Source: Paenibacillus antarcticus
GTDB taxonomy: Bacteria > Bacillota > Bacilli > Paenibacillales > Paenibacillaceae
Length of the DNA: 64,000 bases
Direction: 5' to 3'
Assembly (NCBI RefSeq): GCF_001637225.1
Contig: NZ_LVJI01000007.1
Coordinates: 310,001 to 374,000 of the forward strand
A program made the position numbers and the translations under genes. The notes under the pieces are model-generated. The model saw only the letters and a program-made list of their open reading frames with translations, was not told the DNA's origin and ran no database searches. This document shows, piece after piece, positions 16,719 to 27,859 of this stretch; position 1 is the stretch's first letter; every line of letters starts with the position of its first letter.

Positions 16719-17285
16719 CTAGCTCTTGGCTCCCCCGATCCAGATTTGAAACAACAGCTTTCCCCAATCAGGCAAAGGGATATTAAGCATATTAGGCGTA
16801 TTTATTAAGTTAAAAAAAACACCAATAAGTGCAGGCAATGGGATATCTTGCCGCAGGCATTTATCCTGTTGTGCGCGTTCAAACAAGCGTGATAATTGAA
16901 TTTTAAGGGTCATATGTGCTTCCTCAATAAATTCAAGATCTCTCGCTGCTGCAGAAGAATTAGCAGTGTTAATTTTACCAGAATCCCCTAAAAGTTGATG
17001 GAGCGTAGACTCTTCTACGTAAATGAGAAGTAACTGCTCGAGAGCGACCATAGGATCAGTCTCATCAATTGCTGATGATTTTTCTAATACCGTTGCTATT
17101 ACGCGCTTCATACAAGCAGCAACTATCTCTTCTTTATTAGAGTAATATTGATAAATAGTGCTCCGGGCTCCGGACAGATGCTGTGAGAGCAGCTTGAGAT
17201 GAAAACCGTCGTAGCCATGCTCAAGCAGTAATTTTTTTGTCGTATCCAGTAGCTCTGTCTCAGTAAAAGATTGTTTTCTTCCCAA
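16719..17285 (-). CDS. TetR-family repressor of the adjacent ABC exporter
   Basis: A 188-residue regulator with an N-terminal helix-turn-helix ('LLLEHGYDGFHLKLLSQHLSGARSTIYQYYSNKEEI') and an all-helical ligand domain. The start is a TTG at 17285 with AAGGAAG 7-8 bases upstream; no ATG fits. It precedes the permease and ATPase in the same direction, with two palindromic operators in the gap, so it probably represses the exporter. The ligand is unknown. Confidence 0.88.
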   Translation of the reverse strand: MGRKQSFTETELLDTTKKLLLEHGYDGFHLKLLSQHLSGARSTIYQYYSNKEEIVAACMKRVIATVLEKSSAIDETDPMVALEQLLLIYVEESTLHQLLGDSGKINTANSSAAARDLEFIEEAHMTLKIQLSRLFERAQQDKCLRQDIPLPALIGVFFNLINTPNMLNIPLPDWGKLLFQIWIGGAKS

Positions 17286-17544
17286 TGAATCTCTTCCTTT
17301 TCATCATATAAGATCTGTGTTAGAAGTGAGTTGCCACGCAACTTCGCTACACGTTGTCATATTGGCTTTGATCAAGCTCTTGCTGAACTCCAAGCCATGT
17401 TCACCATCATGGACTAACGCAGTCTTCTACAAGAGAAGTTTTTTTTCATTTACACAAAATTCTTGACGCTACCTTAAAAGTTATCTTCACGCAATAGATT
17501 AATATTGTAAATTCAAAAGAAACCTACCTCAATTTTATTTATTA

Positions 17545-17736
17545 TCAGTATAGCATATGTTTATAGGCACTGCCCGAAACAAGACCACCGATCTCAGTAA
17601 ATGAAGGTGATTCGATCAAAAAACGAACTTGAGCGTGAATCCAGCCAATCAGTTCAGTATCCAATTCTGCTAGATAAATAACATGATTGGATCCGTAATA
17701 TCCTAAAGTCTCACTAAAGATACGAACACACCACAT
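17545..17736 (-). pseudogene. Fragment of a GNAT acetyltransferase
   Basis: The frame reads 'SNHVIYLAELDTELIGWIHAQVRFLIESPSFTEIGGLV', the central strands of a GNAT domain (strand 2-4 and the start of the acetyl-CoA strand). It then ends without the conserved acetyl-CoA loop and the C-terminal half. It is bounded by A+T-rich noncoding DNA and an IS3 relic, so it appears to be the remains of a disrupted gene. Confidence 0.55.
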
Positions 17737-17849
17737 TTACTAAAATGTACCATTAAAAATAGCAAAGACGGATACGCAAGCTTAGATTAAATAATAGACA
17801 TGGCTTCATAATTCATTTCTCCACTTACCTTTTAGGTGTTTTGGGTTTA

Positions 17850-18201
17850 TCAAGTGTTAATGTTATCAGTTTTACACAGAATCTCTTAAATATTTCGCCC
17901 TATTATTCAGATCAAGATTGGCATTACCAAATGAAGAAGTATCGTCACACGCTAAGTAAGTACGTAATTACGCAAAGCATGTCTCGTAAAGGTAATTGTT
18001 ACGACAATGCAGTGTTAGAAACCTTTTTCGGTATTATGAAATCAGAGTTCCTCTATGTTAAAGTCATTCGAGAGTGTAGAACACTTTAAACAAGAACTCG
18101 AAAAATATATTGACTACTATAATCACAAACGAATCAAGGCAAAATTAAAAGGAATGAGTCCGGTAAAATACCGAACTCATTCCCAAATAGCTGCTCAATA
18201 A
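17850..18201 (+). pseudogene. IS3-family (IS150-like) transposase OrfB relic
   Basis: The C-terminal part of a DDE transposase: 'SDQDWHYQMKKYRHTL' (second Asp), '[24 protein letters not shown]' (catalytic Glu). After a frameshift near 18060 it continues with '[39 protein letters not shown]' up to the stop at 18199-18201. The N-terminal half and OrfA are missing and no matching terminal repeats were identified. It is therefore a dead insertion-sequence remnant. Confidence 0.85.
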
Positions 18202-18263
18202 AATAACCTGTCTAACTTTATGGGGTCACTTCACATGGGATACTATCTTTTTGATATAACAAT

Positions 18264-21200
18264 TTAAATTAAGCTCTCCAGTAGCTTCTTCACTTCTGGC
18301 TGGAGCTCCAATACATTAAGTAAGATCGTTAGGGTCTCTGCACGAGTTGCCTTCCCTTGTGGATCAAAGTTCCCGTCATTCTTACCATTAATAATTCCAG
18401 ACTGTGCTGCATTCTGAATTGCGTTCATAGCATATGAACTTGCACTGGAAATATCGGAGAATTTACCTTTGGATGCATCTTTGTTCAAGCTATCTAATTT
18501 TATTATGCGTGATAGAATCATAACGATTTCTTCACGACTGATTGTTTGATTTGGCTTGAATTCTCCATTGCCATAGCCGCTAATAACTCCTAAGCTCGCA
18601 AGATCCTTGATCGCATCTTTCCCCCAGTGATTGCTGATATCGTTCAGTGCAACGGTTTGACCCGTAGTACTACTGCCGATGTCAAATAGACGTGAAATGA
18701 TAGATGCGAATTCTGCACGAGTGAGTTGGCCATTCGGATTAACACTACCATCACTATAGCCCTTAATTACCCCAAGCTTCACGAACAGATCAATAGTCGA
18801 TGCTGCCCAATGTCCTTTGACATCTGTTAGCTCATTCTTAACCCCTGATTGATTAGCTTCTGCTATCTTAGAAGCAATCATGTTCACGAGCTTAGTAGCA
18901 TCCACAACATTACCACTGAACACATCACCCTGAGGCTTTTCAGGTTCTGGCGTTGGCTTTGGAGTAGGCGTTGTTACAGATCCTGAAATAGGATTCGATC
19001 CGCCAGAGCCACCACCTGTTCCTCCAGAACCTCCAGTTCCACCATTACCTGGTCCTGGTCCTGGATCAGGTGTCGCTGTCGTTACCGTTATCGTTGCTGA
19101 TGCTTTTTTGGTTGAGTCGAATTTTGACGTAGCTGCAATGATGTAATTGCCAATTGGTGTATCAGAAGCTACTGTTACATATCCACTTGCATTAACGCTT
19201 ACTTTATTATTGCTGTCACTGCTTGTCCATAAAACCTCTTGTGACGCGCCGTCCAATACTGTTACAGTTGCTGTCAACTGCTTGCTTGAACCTTGAACTA
19301 CACTTGCTGTTGATGGATCAACGCTCACATTTGTTACAGATGGATGTGTAGGCGCTTCTGTTACGGTTATCGTAGCTAATCCTGATCTAGCAGAATTTGC
19401 TGTTGATGTTGCTGTGATTGTATAGTCGCCTAGCTGAGCATTTGATACTACTGTTACTAATCCAGTATGATCTACCATTACCTTAGAATCATCACTGCTT
19501 GTCCACATTACTTCCTTAGAAGCTTCACCCTGCACTGACACAATGGCATTCAATTGCTGTATTTGACCTTGTTCTACATTTGCAGTAGCTGGATTAATGT
19601 TTACATTCAAAACTTCTGGCTCTACTGTTTGATCGGTAACCGTTATCGTTGCTGTTCCATATTTGTTAGAGTCGAATATGGATTCTGCGATAATGGTATA
19701 ATTTCCGAGCTCTGCATTAGAAGCGATGGATACCAAGCCTGTTGATTCATTTACTGTAACATCGGTACCGAAATAATCATCGCCAACTAGCCATTTTACA
19801 GTTTTGTCCGCTCCACCAACTGCAATAACAGTCGCATTCAATTGCTGTGTTTGATCTTGTTTCACTTCTACTGCTGCTGGTAAGACGTTAACACTTTGAA
19901 CCTCTGGATTCACTAATGTTACAGAATCTGAACTTGATGATGGCATAGATTTTCCCACACTATTTATCGCCGTCACTGTAAAAGTGTAGATCCCATTCGT
20001 TAAGCCTGTTACGATGATTGGACTTGATGTTCCTGTGAAAGTATTTCCTCCAGGAGATACAGTCAATTCGTAGTTAATAATTGAACTTCCTCCGTTGTCG
20101 ACTGGCGCAGTAAAGCTAACAGAAACATCTCCGTTTCCTGCTGTTGCCAATACATTTGTAGGTGCATCAGGAACAGAAACTGGCGTTACGCTTGTTGAAG
20201 CCGTTGATGGCGCTGATGCGCTAACACTATTCTTTGCCGTAACCGTAAAGGTGTAGGCTGTTCCGTTCGTTAACCCTGTTACGGTGATTGGACTTGCTGT
20301 TCCTGTTGCTATAATCCCACCTGGATTTGACGTTACTTTATATTCGGTGATCGGATTTCCACCTATATTGCTTGGTCCTTTAAAGCTAACTGTTGCTTTC
20401 CCACTTCCTGCTGACGCTGTTACGTCAGTCGGCGCATCAGGTGCAGTTGCAGGAGTAACACTTGATGAAGATACTGATTGCGCTGATGTACCTCGGCTAT
20501 TTGTTGCTGTCACAATAAACGTATACGCTGTTCCGTTCGTTAAGCCTGTTACTGTGATTGGACTTGTGGGTCCTGTTGCTGTAATCCCACCTGGGCTAGA
20601 TGTCACTGTATATTCAGTAACCGCAAGTCCTCCATTATCAGATGGTGCTGTAAATGTAACCTTTGCTTCTTTATTGCCTGCTGTCGCTGTCACGTTCGTT
20701 GGCACACCCGGAACGGAAACCGGCGTTACGCCTGTTGAAGCTGCTGATGGCACTGATGTGCTAACGCTATTCTTTGCTGTCAACGTAATGGTGTACGCTG
20801 TTCCATTCGTTAAGCCGGTTACGGTGATTGGACTTGTTGTTCCTGTTTGAGTTATAGGAGGATTGCCTGATGAACTAGCTGTCACTGTATATTCGGTAAT
20901 CGGACTTCCACCCGTGTTGCTTGGCATTGTGAAGAAAACTCCTATACTTTTATCACCTGCTATCCCCAGTACGTTTGTCGGCGCATCGGGTGCAGTCGCA
21001 GGAGTAGTACTTGAAGATGACTCTGATGACTCTGATGTACCTTGGCTATTTGTTGCCGTCACAGTGAATGTATACGCTGTTCCGTTTGTTAATCCTGTTA
21101 CAATAATTGGGCTTCCTGATCCTGTTTGCGTTACAAGAGCATTGTCTGATGAGCTTGCAGTTACTTTATATCCAGTAATCGCAAGCCCTCCATTATCAGC

Positions 21201-23378
21201 TGGTGCTGTAAACGTAACGGTTGCTGATGCATTACCTGCTGTCGCTGTCACATTCGTTGGCACACCTGGAACAGAAACTGGCGTTACGCTTGTTGAAGCC
21301 GCTGATGGCGCTGATGTGCTAACGCTATTCTTTGCCGTCACCGTAAAGGTGTAGGCTGTTCCGTTCGTTAAATCTATTACGGTGATTGGACTTACTGTTC
21401 CTGTTTTAGTAACCGAAGGATTACCTGTTGAACTAGCGGTCACTGTATATTCGGTGATTGGACTTCCACCATTATTATCTGGTGCTGTAAAGCTAACAGT
21501 TACTTGTTTACTACCAGCTATAGCTGTCACGTCTTTCGGCGCATCTGGCGCGGTCGCAGGGGTAACACTTGATGATGGCGTTGATGCCACTGATGTGCCA
21601 ACGCTATTCGTTGCTTTCACAGTGAAGGTATACGCTGTTCCATTCGTTAAGCCGGTTACGGTAATTGGACTTGTTGTTCCTGTTTGAGTTACAGGAGGAT
21701 TGCCTGATGAGCTTGCGGTCACTTTATATTCGGTAATCGCAAGTCCTCCAGTATCAGCTGGTGCTGTAAAGCTAACACTAGCTTCTCCATTATTAGCTGT
21801 TGCCGTTACGCCTGTCGGCGCACTTGGAACGGAGACTGGTTTTACGCTTGGAGAAGGTTCAGATGCCACTGATGTAGCTACACTATTCTTTGCCGTCACC
21901 GTAAATGTGTACGCTGTTCCATTCGTTAAGCCAGTTACGGTGATTGGGCTTGCCGTTCCTGTTTTAGTTACAAGAAGATTCCCCTCAGAAATCGCATTCA
22001 CTGTATATTCAGTAATCGCACTTCCTCCCGTATTGCTTGGTGCTTTAAAGTTAACAGTTGCTTGTTTGTTGCCTGCTGTTGCTGTCACTTCTGTCGGCGC
22101 ATCTGGTGCAGTTGCAGGGGTAACATTTGATGATGGCGTTGATGCCACTGATGTACCCTGGCTATTCGTCGCCGTCACCGTAAAGGTATACGCTGTTCCA
22201 TTCGTTAAGCCGGCTACGGTGATTGGACTTGTTGTTCCTGTTTGAGTTATTCCACCTGGACTAGCTGTCACTTTATATTGAGTTATATTAGCGCCACCAT
22301 TATTAGATGGTGCTGTAAAGCTAACACTAGCTTCTCTATTACTCGCTGTTGCCGTCACGCCTGTCGGTGCGGCAGGGACAGTTAATACTATTGGCCATTC
22401 TTTCCATGTTCCCGTATTAACAGTTAACTTTTGTATTCGATTATTGCTTGAATCTGTTACGTAAAGGTTACCTGTTGTATCTGTAGCTAAACCAGCTATA
22501 GAACTAAACTGTCCTAATTCGGTTCCTTGACTGCCTATTTGAGTCCATGTTTGAGTATCCGCTGAGTATTTTTGAATATATGACTCATTGTATACGCCAT
22601 TACTAATATAAATATTATCTGCGGAATCGATTGCAATTGCTGAAGCTTTAAAATCTTCCTTAAACACACTCCATTTAGTAGCTGCATTCGGATCATACTT
22701 TTGAATTCTTTTGTTCCCATTATCGGCTACATATACATTCCCATTAGAATCTGTTGCAATTCCAGTTGCCATGGAAAGTTGCCCAACTGCAGTGCCACTT
22801 GATCCACTATTACCATTATTTCCGATTATTGTCCAAGTTGATTGGTTCTCCCCAATGTATTGTATACGATTATTATTATAATCTAGCACATAAACAATCC
22901 CATCATTACTTACAGCAACGTCATTGGGTCCTTTAAATCTTCCAACTGCAGAAGTAGGGGCCGTATCAGAATTATTACCGAAAGCATTGAAAGCGCTCCA
23001 CGATCCACCTTGAAACTTCTGAATGTAGTTATTACTTGAATCAGCTAAATATAGTGCTCCGCTTGGACCAATAGCTATACCTTGAGGATTCCAAAAACGG
23101 CCAGGAGCAGAGCCAGGTTCAGCTGTACCCTTTATAAATGTCCATTCTTGCCATGTCCCTGTACTTACCATTAATTTCTGAACGCGATTATTTAACCTAT
23201 CTGATACATAGATATTGCCACCAGCATCAACAGTAATCCCATGAGGACTTTTAAAAGATCCCAGAGCAAGACCAGGTGCTGCTGCCTCAATTGTAGTAAT
23301 TGGTATAGAGGTTAACATAAGTAGCACTGCCATACCGATTACAGCAAATTTTTTCAAAACACTAGATCTGAATTTCAT
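18264..23378 (-). CDS. Giant S-layer-anchored surface protein: NHL, nine Fn3, Big-like and SLH domains
   Basis: A 1704-residue secreted protein. The signal peptide is MKFRSSVLKKF... ending near 'TTIEAAAPG'. About six NHL-type beta-propeller repeats ('PHGITVDAGGNIYVSDRLNNRVQK') occupy about residues 35-340. Nine fibronectin type III repeats (each about 90 residues, 'SPITVTGLTNGTAYTFTVTA') follow to about 1165, then three Ig-like Big_2 repeats ('WTSSDDSKV') and a Gly/Pro/Thr linker. Three C-terminal SLH domains ('DVKGHWAASTIDLFVKLGVIKGYSDG') would anchor it to pyruvylated wall polymer. AGGAGATG lies 12 bases before the ATG at 23378. Role is likely adhesion or polymer binding. Long plus-strand frames inside it are repeat-driven shadows. 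Confidence 0.92.
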   Translation of the reverse strand: MKFRSSVLKKFAVIGMAVLLMLTSIPITTIEAAAPGLALGSFKSPHGITVDAGGNIYVSDRLNNRVQKLMVSTGTWQEWTFIKGTAEPGSAPGRFWNPQGIAIGPSGALYLADSSNNYIQKFQGGSWSAFNAFGNNSDTAPTSAVGRFKGPNDVAVSNDGIVYVLDYNNNRIQYIGENQSTWTIIGNNGNSGSSGTAVGQLSMATGIATDSNGNVYVADNGNKRIQKYDPNAATKWSVFKEDFKASAIAIDSADNIYISNGVYNESYIQKYSADTQTWTQIGSQGTELGQFSSIAGLATDTTGNLYVTDSSNNRIQKLTVNTGTWKEWPIVLTVPAAPTGVTATASNREASVSFTAPSNNGGANITQYKVTASPGGITQTGTTSPITVAGLTNGTAYTFTVTATNSQGTSVASTPSSNVTPATAPDAPTEVTATAGNKQATVNFKAPSNTGGSAITEYTVNAISEGNLLVTKTGTASPITVTGLTNGTAYTFTVTAKNSVATSVASEPSPSVKPVSVPSAPTGVTATANNGEASVSFTAPADTGGLAITEYKVTASSSGNPPVTQTGTTSPITVTGLTNGTAYTFTVKATNSVGTSVASTPSSSVTPATAPDAPKDVTAIAGSKQVTVSFTAPDNNGGSPITEYTVTASSTGNPSVTKTGTVSPITVIDLTNGTAYTFTVTAKNSVSTSAPSAASTSVTPVSVPGVPTNVTATAGNASATVTFTAPADNGGLAITGYKVTASSSDNALVTQTGSGSPIIVTGLTNGTAYTFTVTATNSQGTSESSESSSSTTPATAPDAPTNVLGIAGDKSIGVFFTMPSNTGGSPITEYTVTASSSGNPPITQTGTTSPITVTGLTNGTAYTITLTAKNSVSTSVPSAASTGVTPVSVPGVPTNVTATAGNKEAKVTFTAPSDNGGLAVTEYTVTSSPGGITATGPTSPITVTGLTNGTAYTFIVTATNSRGTSAQSVSSSSVTPATAPDAPTDVTASAGSGKATVSFKGPSNIGGNPITEYKVTSNPGGIIATGTASPITVTGLTNGTAYTFTVTAKNSVSASAPSTASTSVTPVSVPDAPTNVLATAGNGDVSVSFTAPVDNGGSSIINYELTVSPGGNTFTGTSSPIIVTGLTNGIYTFTVTAINSVGKSMPSSSSDSVTLVNPEVQSVNVLPAAVEVKQDQTQQLNATVIAVGGADKTVKWLVGDDYFGTDVTVNESTGLVSIASNAELGNYTIIAESIFDSNKYGTATITVTDQTVEPEVLNVNINPATANVEQGQIQQLNAIVSVQGEASKEVMWTSSDDSKVMVDHTGLVTVVSNAQLGDYTITATSTANSARSGLATITVTEAPTHPSVTNVSVDPSTASVVQGSSKQLTATVTVLDGASQEVLWTSSDSNNKVSVNASGYVTVASDTPIGNYIIAATSKFDSTKKASATITVTTATPDPGPGPGNGGTGGSGGTGGGSGGSNPISGSVTTPTPKPTPEPEKPQGDVFSGNVVDATKLVNMIASKIAEANQSGVKNELTDVKGHWAASTIDLFVKLGVIKGYSDGSVNPNGQLTRAEFASIISRLFDIGSSTTGQTVALNDISNHWGKDAIKDLASLGVISGYGNGEFKPNQTISREEIVMILSRIIKLDSLNKDASKGKFSDISSASSYAMNAIQNAAQSGIINGKNDGNFDPQGKATRAETLTILLNVLELQPEVKKLLESLI
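20040..22400. repeat. DNA-level repeat array encoding Fn3 domains
   Basis: Recurrent blocks such as 'GGTGTAGGCTGTTCCGTTCG' and 'ACGGTGATTGGACTTG' reappear roughly every 270-290 bases. Linkers alternate between ATAPDAP and VSVP(G/S/D)(V/A)P types, so the duplicating unit looks like a domain pair of about 550 bases. Such arrays are prone to length change by recombination. Confidence 0.8.
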
Positions 23379-23505
23379 AGCTATTATTACATCTCCTTCA
23401 ATTTCTAATCTCATAATGCGACCAACTAAACCGTTAATCACCCTAAATCTTAGTAGAAATGAGCGAAAATTGTATCAACCAAAAGGTGTAGATGACGAAA
23501 AAATG

Positions 23506-23546
23506 TCGAAAAAACAAAAAAACTGATGCTAATAAGCACCAGTTTC
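23506..23546 (-). terminator. Terminator after the LuxR-type regulator
   Basis: The minus strand forms AAACTGGTGCT / AGCATCAGTTT around TATT, followed by a long T-rich run (23506-23520). It lies 17 bases past the stop of the large regulator and just upstream of the SLH gene. Confidence 0.8.
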
Positions 23547-23562
23547 TAACATTAGACAATTT

Positions 23563-26500
23563 TCACACAATCTGTAGCTCTTTCGCTCGAATGATAGCAT
23601 GTCCACGACGCTTGACGCCGAGCTTACTATAAAGATTGATGATATGTGTTTTTACTGTCGCTTCCCCAATGCCTAACTTCACAGCAATTTCCTTATTCGA
23701 CAAACCTTCAGTCAAAGCGATTAGCACTTCAACTTCACGCTTCGTAAGCGGCTCTATGAGTAGCTGCGGATTGTTGGAATTCACAGCAGGCTGAATGACA
23801 TCTCTTGCATCCGCAGAAGAATGCCCCTGTAAATGCAGATAAGTCAATCGGGTGATCATCAGCTCTAGCACACTTAAACTTCTTTGTGTAAAAACACCTG
23901 TCACTTGTGTATTTTCTAAATATAGCAGCAAGGACACATTATTTCCCGGTAAACGCATAGGCATACAGAGGATAGAGCATGGCGCTGAATATTCAAGATA
24001 TGGGTCTTTCATATAATAACTCTGAGTAGCATCACCTAACATCACAGTTTCACCCGTCATAGTCACATGACGAAGTATATACTCAGGATACACACTAGAG
24101 ACCTCTTTTCTCCCAGCCTGAGCTTCAATGTGAAAGCTTTTCCCCCTATTACTTAAGATATATCCCCGATCTGCACCCAATTGACTAAGTGTGATCACGA
24201 GAAACTGTTCTAGCAAATTGGTATCCTGTTTACTTGACCATTGGACAATTTGTTCTAATAGTTCTTCCTCAGAATCATATGTCGTGTCCTGTGTAACAGC
24301 TATCTCCGTGAGTGAAGCTTGTTCCTGTAGCTCAATCTTCGCTCGATTTGGCAATTCTTCCTGTTCTTTGGACGCATACCACCATAAATCAGGATACTTG
24401 TGCTTGATCTGATTTACTTTAGCAGTTACCCCCCAGACAGAATAGGCCATACATGCATTCATGAGCAGAATAGCTGCCCCATTCTGGCTGCCAAGCTCCG
24501 TATAGTAGTTCGCAAGTCGCTCGCAAGATATAGCTTCTATTAGGCCCTGTTGCTCTTCTTTGGCTTTCTTTATTGCTACTTCGTAATCTTGCTGTGAAGC
24601 AGCCTTATATCCTCTTAACCGCTTCCATTCAGCTTGGATCAGAAGATGCGCCGAGGAATTTCGGCCCAAATACCCTATCCATTTATTCATTTGTCGAGAT
24701 AATTTTTTTAATCGTTGTATAGTATAGCTCTGTTCTTCCAAGTTCGCACTTCGATAACTTGCAGCAAGACATAAAGCTTCATACACTCGCAATTTGCGAT
24801 TTTGCACCCAGTCTAAATCTAGCTCCTGCTGTCTTCCCCGTTCAGCCCAGCATATTCCTACCGAATACTTACCTGCAAGATAGGCAACTACAAGCTTATT
24901 AATACAGCTATAATTGTCATCTTCCTCCTGATTTTCTGCTCCATTTACAGAAACATATCGTTCTTGTATCGTCTCATCTTGTAGAGCTTCACAATACGCT
25001 TTGGCATTCTGCATTAAGCCAAGTGTCTTATCATCCATAATCTGAATTGACTTACCATCAATGAAAGCGATCAGCTTAGATAAAGCATGTACACTCTCAT
25101 TATGTGTAACCACACAAGTAATCATGGCCAAATTAGTAAAAGTGGTATCGCCGGATTCCAGTCCTCTTCGCATTGCCTTCTCTAAGTAACTGGTAGCTTC
25201 AATAGGATCCTCCAATTGTTTGAATAACCCGATTGCATACGGGATGCGATAATTCTTATCGGTTCTGACAAAAGTAGTTGTCTGCAGATAATCAAGTGTA
25301 CGGGTTGGAAAAGCTTGGTATAGCCCAGGAGCCCCTCTCTGCAGAAACATTTCATAAATAACTACAATGGTCATTAACGACTCATTGGTACCTCGTTTTA
25401 TTCCATAGCGAATAAATCTGGCACATAAGACAATGTATAATTCCGGATTATATACAAGCAGAGCCACAGAAAGCCCCAAAATAAGCCCAGACATAGCAAG
25501 ATATTCTTCATCTTCATTGATCTGCAAGAGATGCAGCTTATTACGCATTCTATACAAGGCAGTTTGTGTAAGCAGAATCTCTTTAAGCACAGTCCCTTTG
25601 GAGACCTTCTTCGGTACGATCCAATCGAACTCAGCGAGTGCCTCTCTCCCGATCTGAACGGCCAATTCGCTATTATCAAAAGTACGCACTTCTATTTGAT
25701 TCAAATAAAGTCGGTAGCGATCTACCTTATTCAGCTTATGTTCTTGATTCATTAATTGATCAAAAAGAACTTTTGCTTGCTCTATATTCCCACCTATATG
25801 CTCACATATAGCTAATCTCAAAATAATCTGACAAACGATTGAATCCGGCTCACTATCTTCTTCTAGAGCAAGATTCAAACCCGTTTCAAAATACTTCTTC
25901 GCTTCTGTTAAATTCTCGGCATAATAAGCCCTCGTGCCAGCATGGAAATTATATTGACCAAGTTCCAGCTTCTCTAGTGCTGCCATTGCATTCATGCCTA
26001 AATTCAATTGATCGACTGCATCGAACATTGCATCATTGGGCCAATCTGGGCTACATCGCTTCAGTACACGCCCGATTGCTAAATGCCATTTACTCTGACT
26101 GTCACCCGTAGTCTTATAAACCATTTGCTGTACCTGAATATGTAAAAACATATATTTGGTCTCATCTGTGTTCTCTGCGTCTTCTTCATCTTCATAACAA
26201 ATGATTCCCTCTATCTCTGCTGGTTGTAGTAGGCGAAGCGTATCTGTCAGGGAGTAGTCACATACTTCTGCAAGCACGGACGGTGAGAAGCTCGAACCTA
26301 TTGCTGCTGCAATCGATAGAATATTCTTGGTCTCTTCCGTGAGCCTGTCAAAGCCTTCCTTATACAAACGGAAACCCTCTGAAGATTCATCCATCTGGCC
26401 CTTAATCTCTTCATTCCACATCCATCGATGCTGCTTCTCATCATAAAACAACTTCTTCTCTTCGTACCAACTGACTAGAAGCTGTCGCAAAGCACGAGGA

Positions 26501-27855
26501 TTCCCTCCCGTCTCATCATACATAGCACTAGCCAACAAACGGGTACGGGTTGTATCCTCATGCACAATACTAGATAACCATTGCCTCACATCATCGTAAT
26601 ACAACGCGTTTAACTCCATATGTTCCACTCGATTATTCATAAGCGCCTTATGCTGAGTACCAATAAACATCAAACCTGTGAACGCTTCATTATGTATTAG
26701 TTGTTCCAAAACTACTAATGTCTCATCATCCGCCCATTGCAGATCTTCCAGAAATATCACTAGCGGTTGCAACGCTTCAGCAAAACATCTTAACAATAAA
26801 AGAAGCAATTTACTGATTCGAGTTTCCGCATCTGAAAAGTTTGTAGAAGAGCTGTTCAAGCTGTTCAAGCTGTTCAAGCTGTTCACAGGATTGTTTAACA
26901 ATGCTCTGGATTCAGGAAGAATCTCCATAAGCAATTCAGCTTCTTGTTCCAGTAGTTGTAGTTGATTCATCCGTTTCTTTACAGCTGTAATTGAAGTAGC
27001 TGGTTCACTCCAGAGTTGCTCGATCCATTGGAGAAGTACTTGCACGATAGGATCAAATAGCCTATGCTGCCCACTGGGCGGATCACATTTCCCCTCGATG
27101 AATCGACCACCTTGCCTTATAACTCTTTGTTTAAATTGTTGAATAAGAGAGGTCTTGCCTACGCCCTCACTACCTGTAACATATATCATAACAGAGCTTC
27201 CCGAGACTGCCTTCTCAAGCCCAAGCTGAAGCTGATCCATTTCAGCATTTCTTCCAAATAGTGAGTCCGTAATTCGAAATATACTAGCTTCGTCAAATTT
27301 ACCTAACTCAAATGGCAAAAGTGTCCCGTGTTGTTCCAACATCGAATGACATTTCTTTAAATCATGAAGTAAACCATATGCGCTCTGATAGCGGTCTTCA
27401 GGCGACTTTGCAAGTAACTTCAGGATTATCGCTTGAAGCGGCCCTTCTAACTCGGGTCGAATTTCAACCATCGGACGAGGAGACTGAGAAATATGCACAG
27501 ATCCCCAATCATGCCGATCTTGGTTTTGAAAAGGAAGCTGACCCGTCAGCATTTCATAGAAAATAACACCCAACGCATAGAGATCGCTGCGTTTATCCGG
27601 TGTGCGATTCATTCTCCCTGTCTGCTCAGGAGATTTATAAGCAAAATTGGACTCGACAATCTCCGTTATTTTAGCCAAGGATGCATCGATTTGAACTCTA
27701 ATATTTGCAGGGTTTATTACTCCAATAATCTCATTCTGTTTATGTGCCTTGTACACCATATCTGCCAATGTAACAGCCACTCGAACAAAGGATTCCAATT
27801 CAAGTAAAGGACCCGTCATCCATTCTTTTAGACTTTTATCATCTGTTCGTCTCAT
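23563..27855 (-). CDS. Giant LuxR-family regulator: pseudokinase, AAA/STAND ATPase, helical repeats, GAF and LuxR HTH
   Basis: A 1430-residue cytoplasmic regulator. Residues about 1-190 are the C-lobe of a Ser/Thr kinase fold ('[37 protein letters not shown]'), lacking a Gly-rich loop and with 'INPAN' at the catalytic-loop position, so inactive. An ATPase with Walker A '[17 protein letters not shown]' begins near 225 and a '[13 protein letters not shown]' Walker B follows. A long TPR-like helical region runs to about 1180, a GAF-like domain ('[12 protein letters not shown]') lies near 1220-1360, and the C-terminal LuxR HTH reads '[36 protein letters not shown]'. The start at 27855 has GAGGG 8 bases upstream. 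It is adjacent to the SLH gene, a possible target. Confidence 0.88.
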   Translation of the reverse strand: MRRTDDKSLKEWMTGPLLELESFVRVAVTLADMVYKAHKQNEIIGVINPANIRVQIDASLAKITEIVESNFAYKSPEQTGRMNRTPDKRSDLYALGVIFYEMLTGQLPFQNQDRHDWGSVHISQSPRPMVEIRPELEGPLQAIILKLLAKSPEDRYQSAYGLLHDLKKCHSMLEQHGTLLPFELGKFDEASIFRITDSLFGRNAEMDQLQLGLEKAVSGSSVMIYVTGSEGVGKTSLIQQFKQRVIRQGGRFIEGKCDPPSGQHRLFDPIVQVLLQWIEQLWSEPATSITAVKKRMNQLQLLEQEAELLMEILPESRALLNNPVNSLNSLNSLNSSSTNFSDAETRISKLLLLLLRCFAEALQPLVIFLEDLQWADDETLVVLEQLIHNEAFTGLMFIGTQHKALMNNRVEHMELNALYYDDVRQWLSSIVHEDTTRTRLLASAMYDETGGNPRALRQLLVSWYEEKKLFYDEKQHRWMWNEEIKGQMDESSEGFRLYKEGFDRLTEETKNILSIAAAIGSSFSPSVLAEVCDYSLTDTLRLLQPAEIEGIICYEDEEDAENTDETKYMFLHIQVQQMVYKTTGDSQSKWHLAIGRVLKRCSPDWPNDAMFDAVDQLNLGMNAMAALEKLELGQYNFHAGTRAYYAENLTEAKKYFETGLNLALEEDSEPDSIVCQIILRLAICEHIGGNIEQAKVLFDQLMNQEHKLNKVDRYRLYLNQIEVRTFDNSELAVQIGREALAEFDWIVPKKVSKGTVLKEILLTQTALYRMRNKLHLLQINEDEEYLAMSGLILGLSVALLVYNPELYIVLCARFIRYGIKRGTNESLMTIVVIYEMFLQRGAPGLYQAFPTRTLDYLQTTTFVRTDKNYRIPYAIGLFKQLEDPIEATSYLEKAMRRGLESGDTTFTNLAMITCVVTHNESVHALSKLIAFIDGKSIQIMDDKTLGLMQNAKAYCEALQDETIQERYVSVNGAENQEEDDNYSCINKLVVAYLAGKYSVGICWAERGRQQELDLDWVQNRKLRVYEALCLAASYRSANLEEQSYTIQRLKKLSRQMNKWIGYLGRNSSAHLLIQAEWKRLRGYKAASQQDYEVAIKKAKEEQQGLIEAISCERLANYYTELGSQNGAAILLMNACMAYSVWGVTAKVNQIKHKYPDLWWYASKEQEELPNRAKIELQEQASLTEIAVTQDTTYDSEEELLEQIVQWSSKQDTNLLEQFLVITLSQLGADRGYILSNRGKSFHIEAQAGRKEVSSVYPEYILRHVTMTGETVMLGDATQSYYMKDPYLEYSAPCSILCMPMRLPGNNVSLLLYLENTQVTGVFTQRSLSVLELMITRLTYLHLQGHSSADARDVIQPAVNSNNPQLLIEPLTKREVEVLIALTEGLSNKEIAVKLGIGEATVKTHIINLYSKLGVKRRGHAIIRAKELQIV
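26851..26885. repeat. Nine-base tandem repeat inside the LuxR regulator gene
   Basis: GCTGTTCAA occurs three times followed by GCTGTTCAC. On the coding strand this gives repeated Asn-Ser-Leu units. Copy changes stay in frame, so it may vary the linker length after Walker A without inactivating the protein. Confidence 0.9.
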
Positions 27856-27859
27856 GTAT

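Noticed and set aside
20284..22245. Several long plus-strand frames rich in Val, Pro and Thr
   Set aside because: They are exact antisense shadows of the Fn3 repeat array; they lack starts with ribosome sites and exist only because the coding strand is repetitive.
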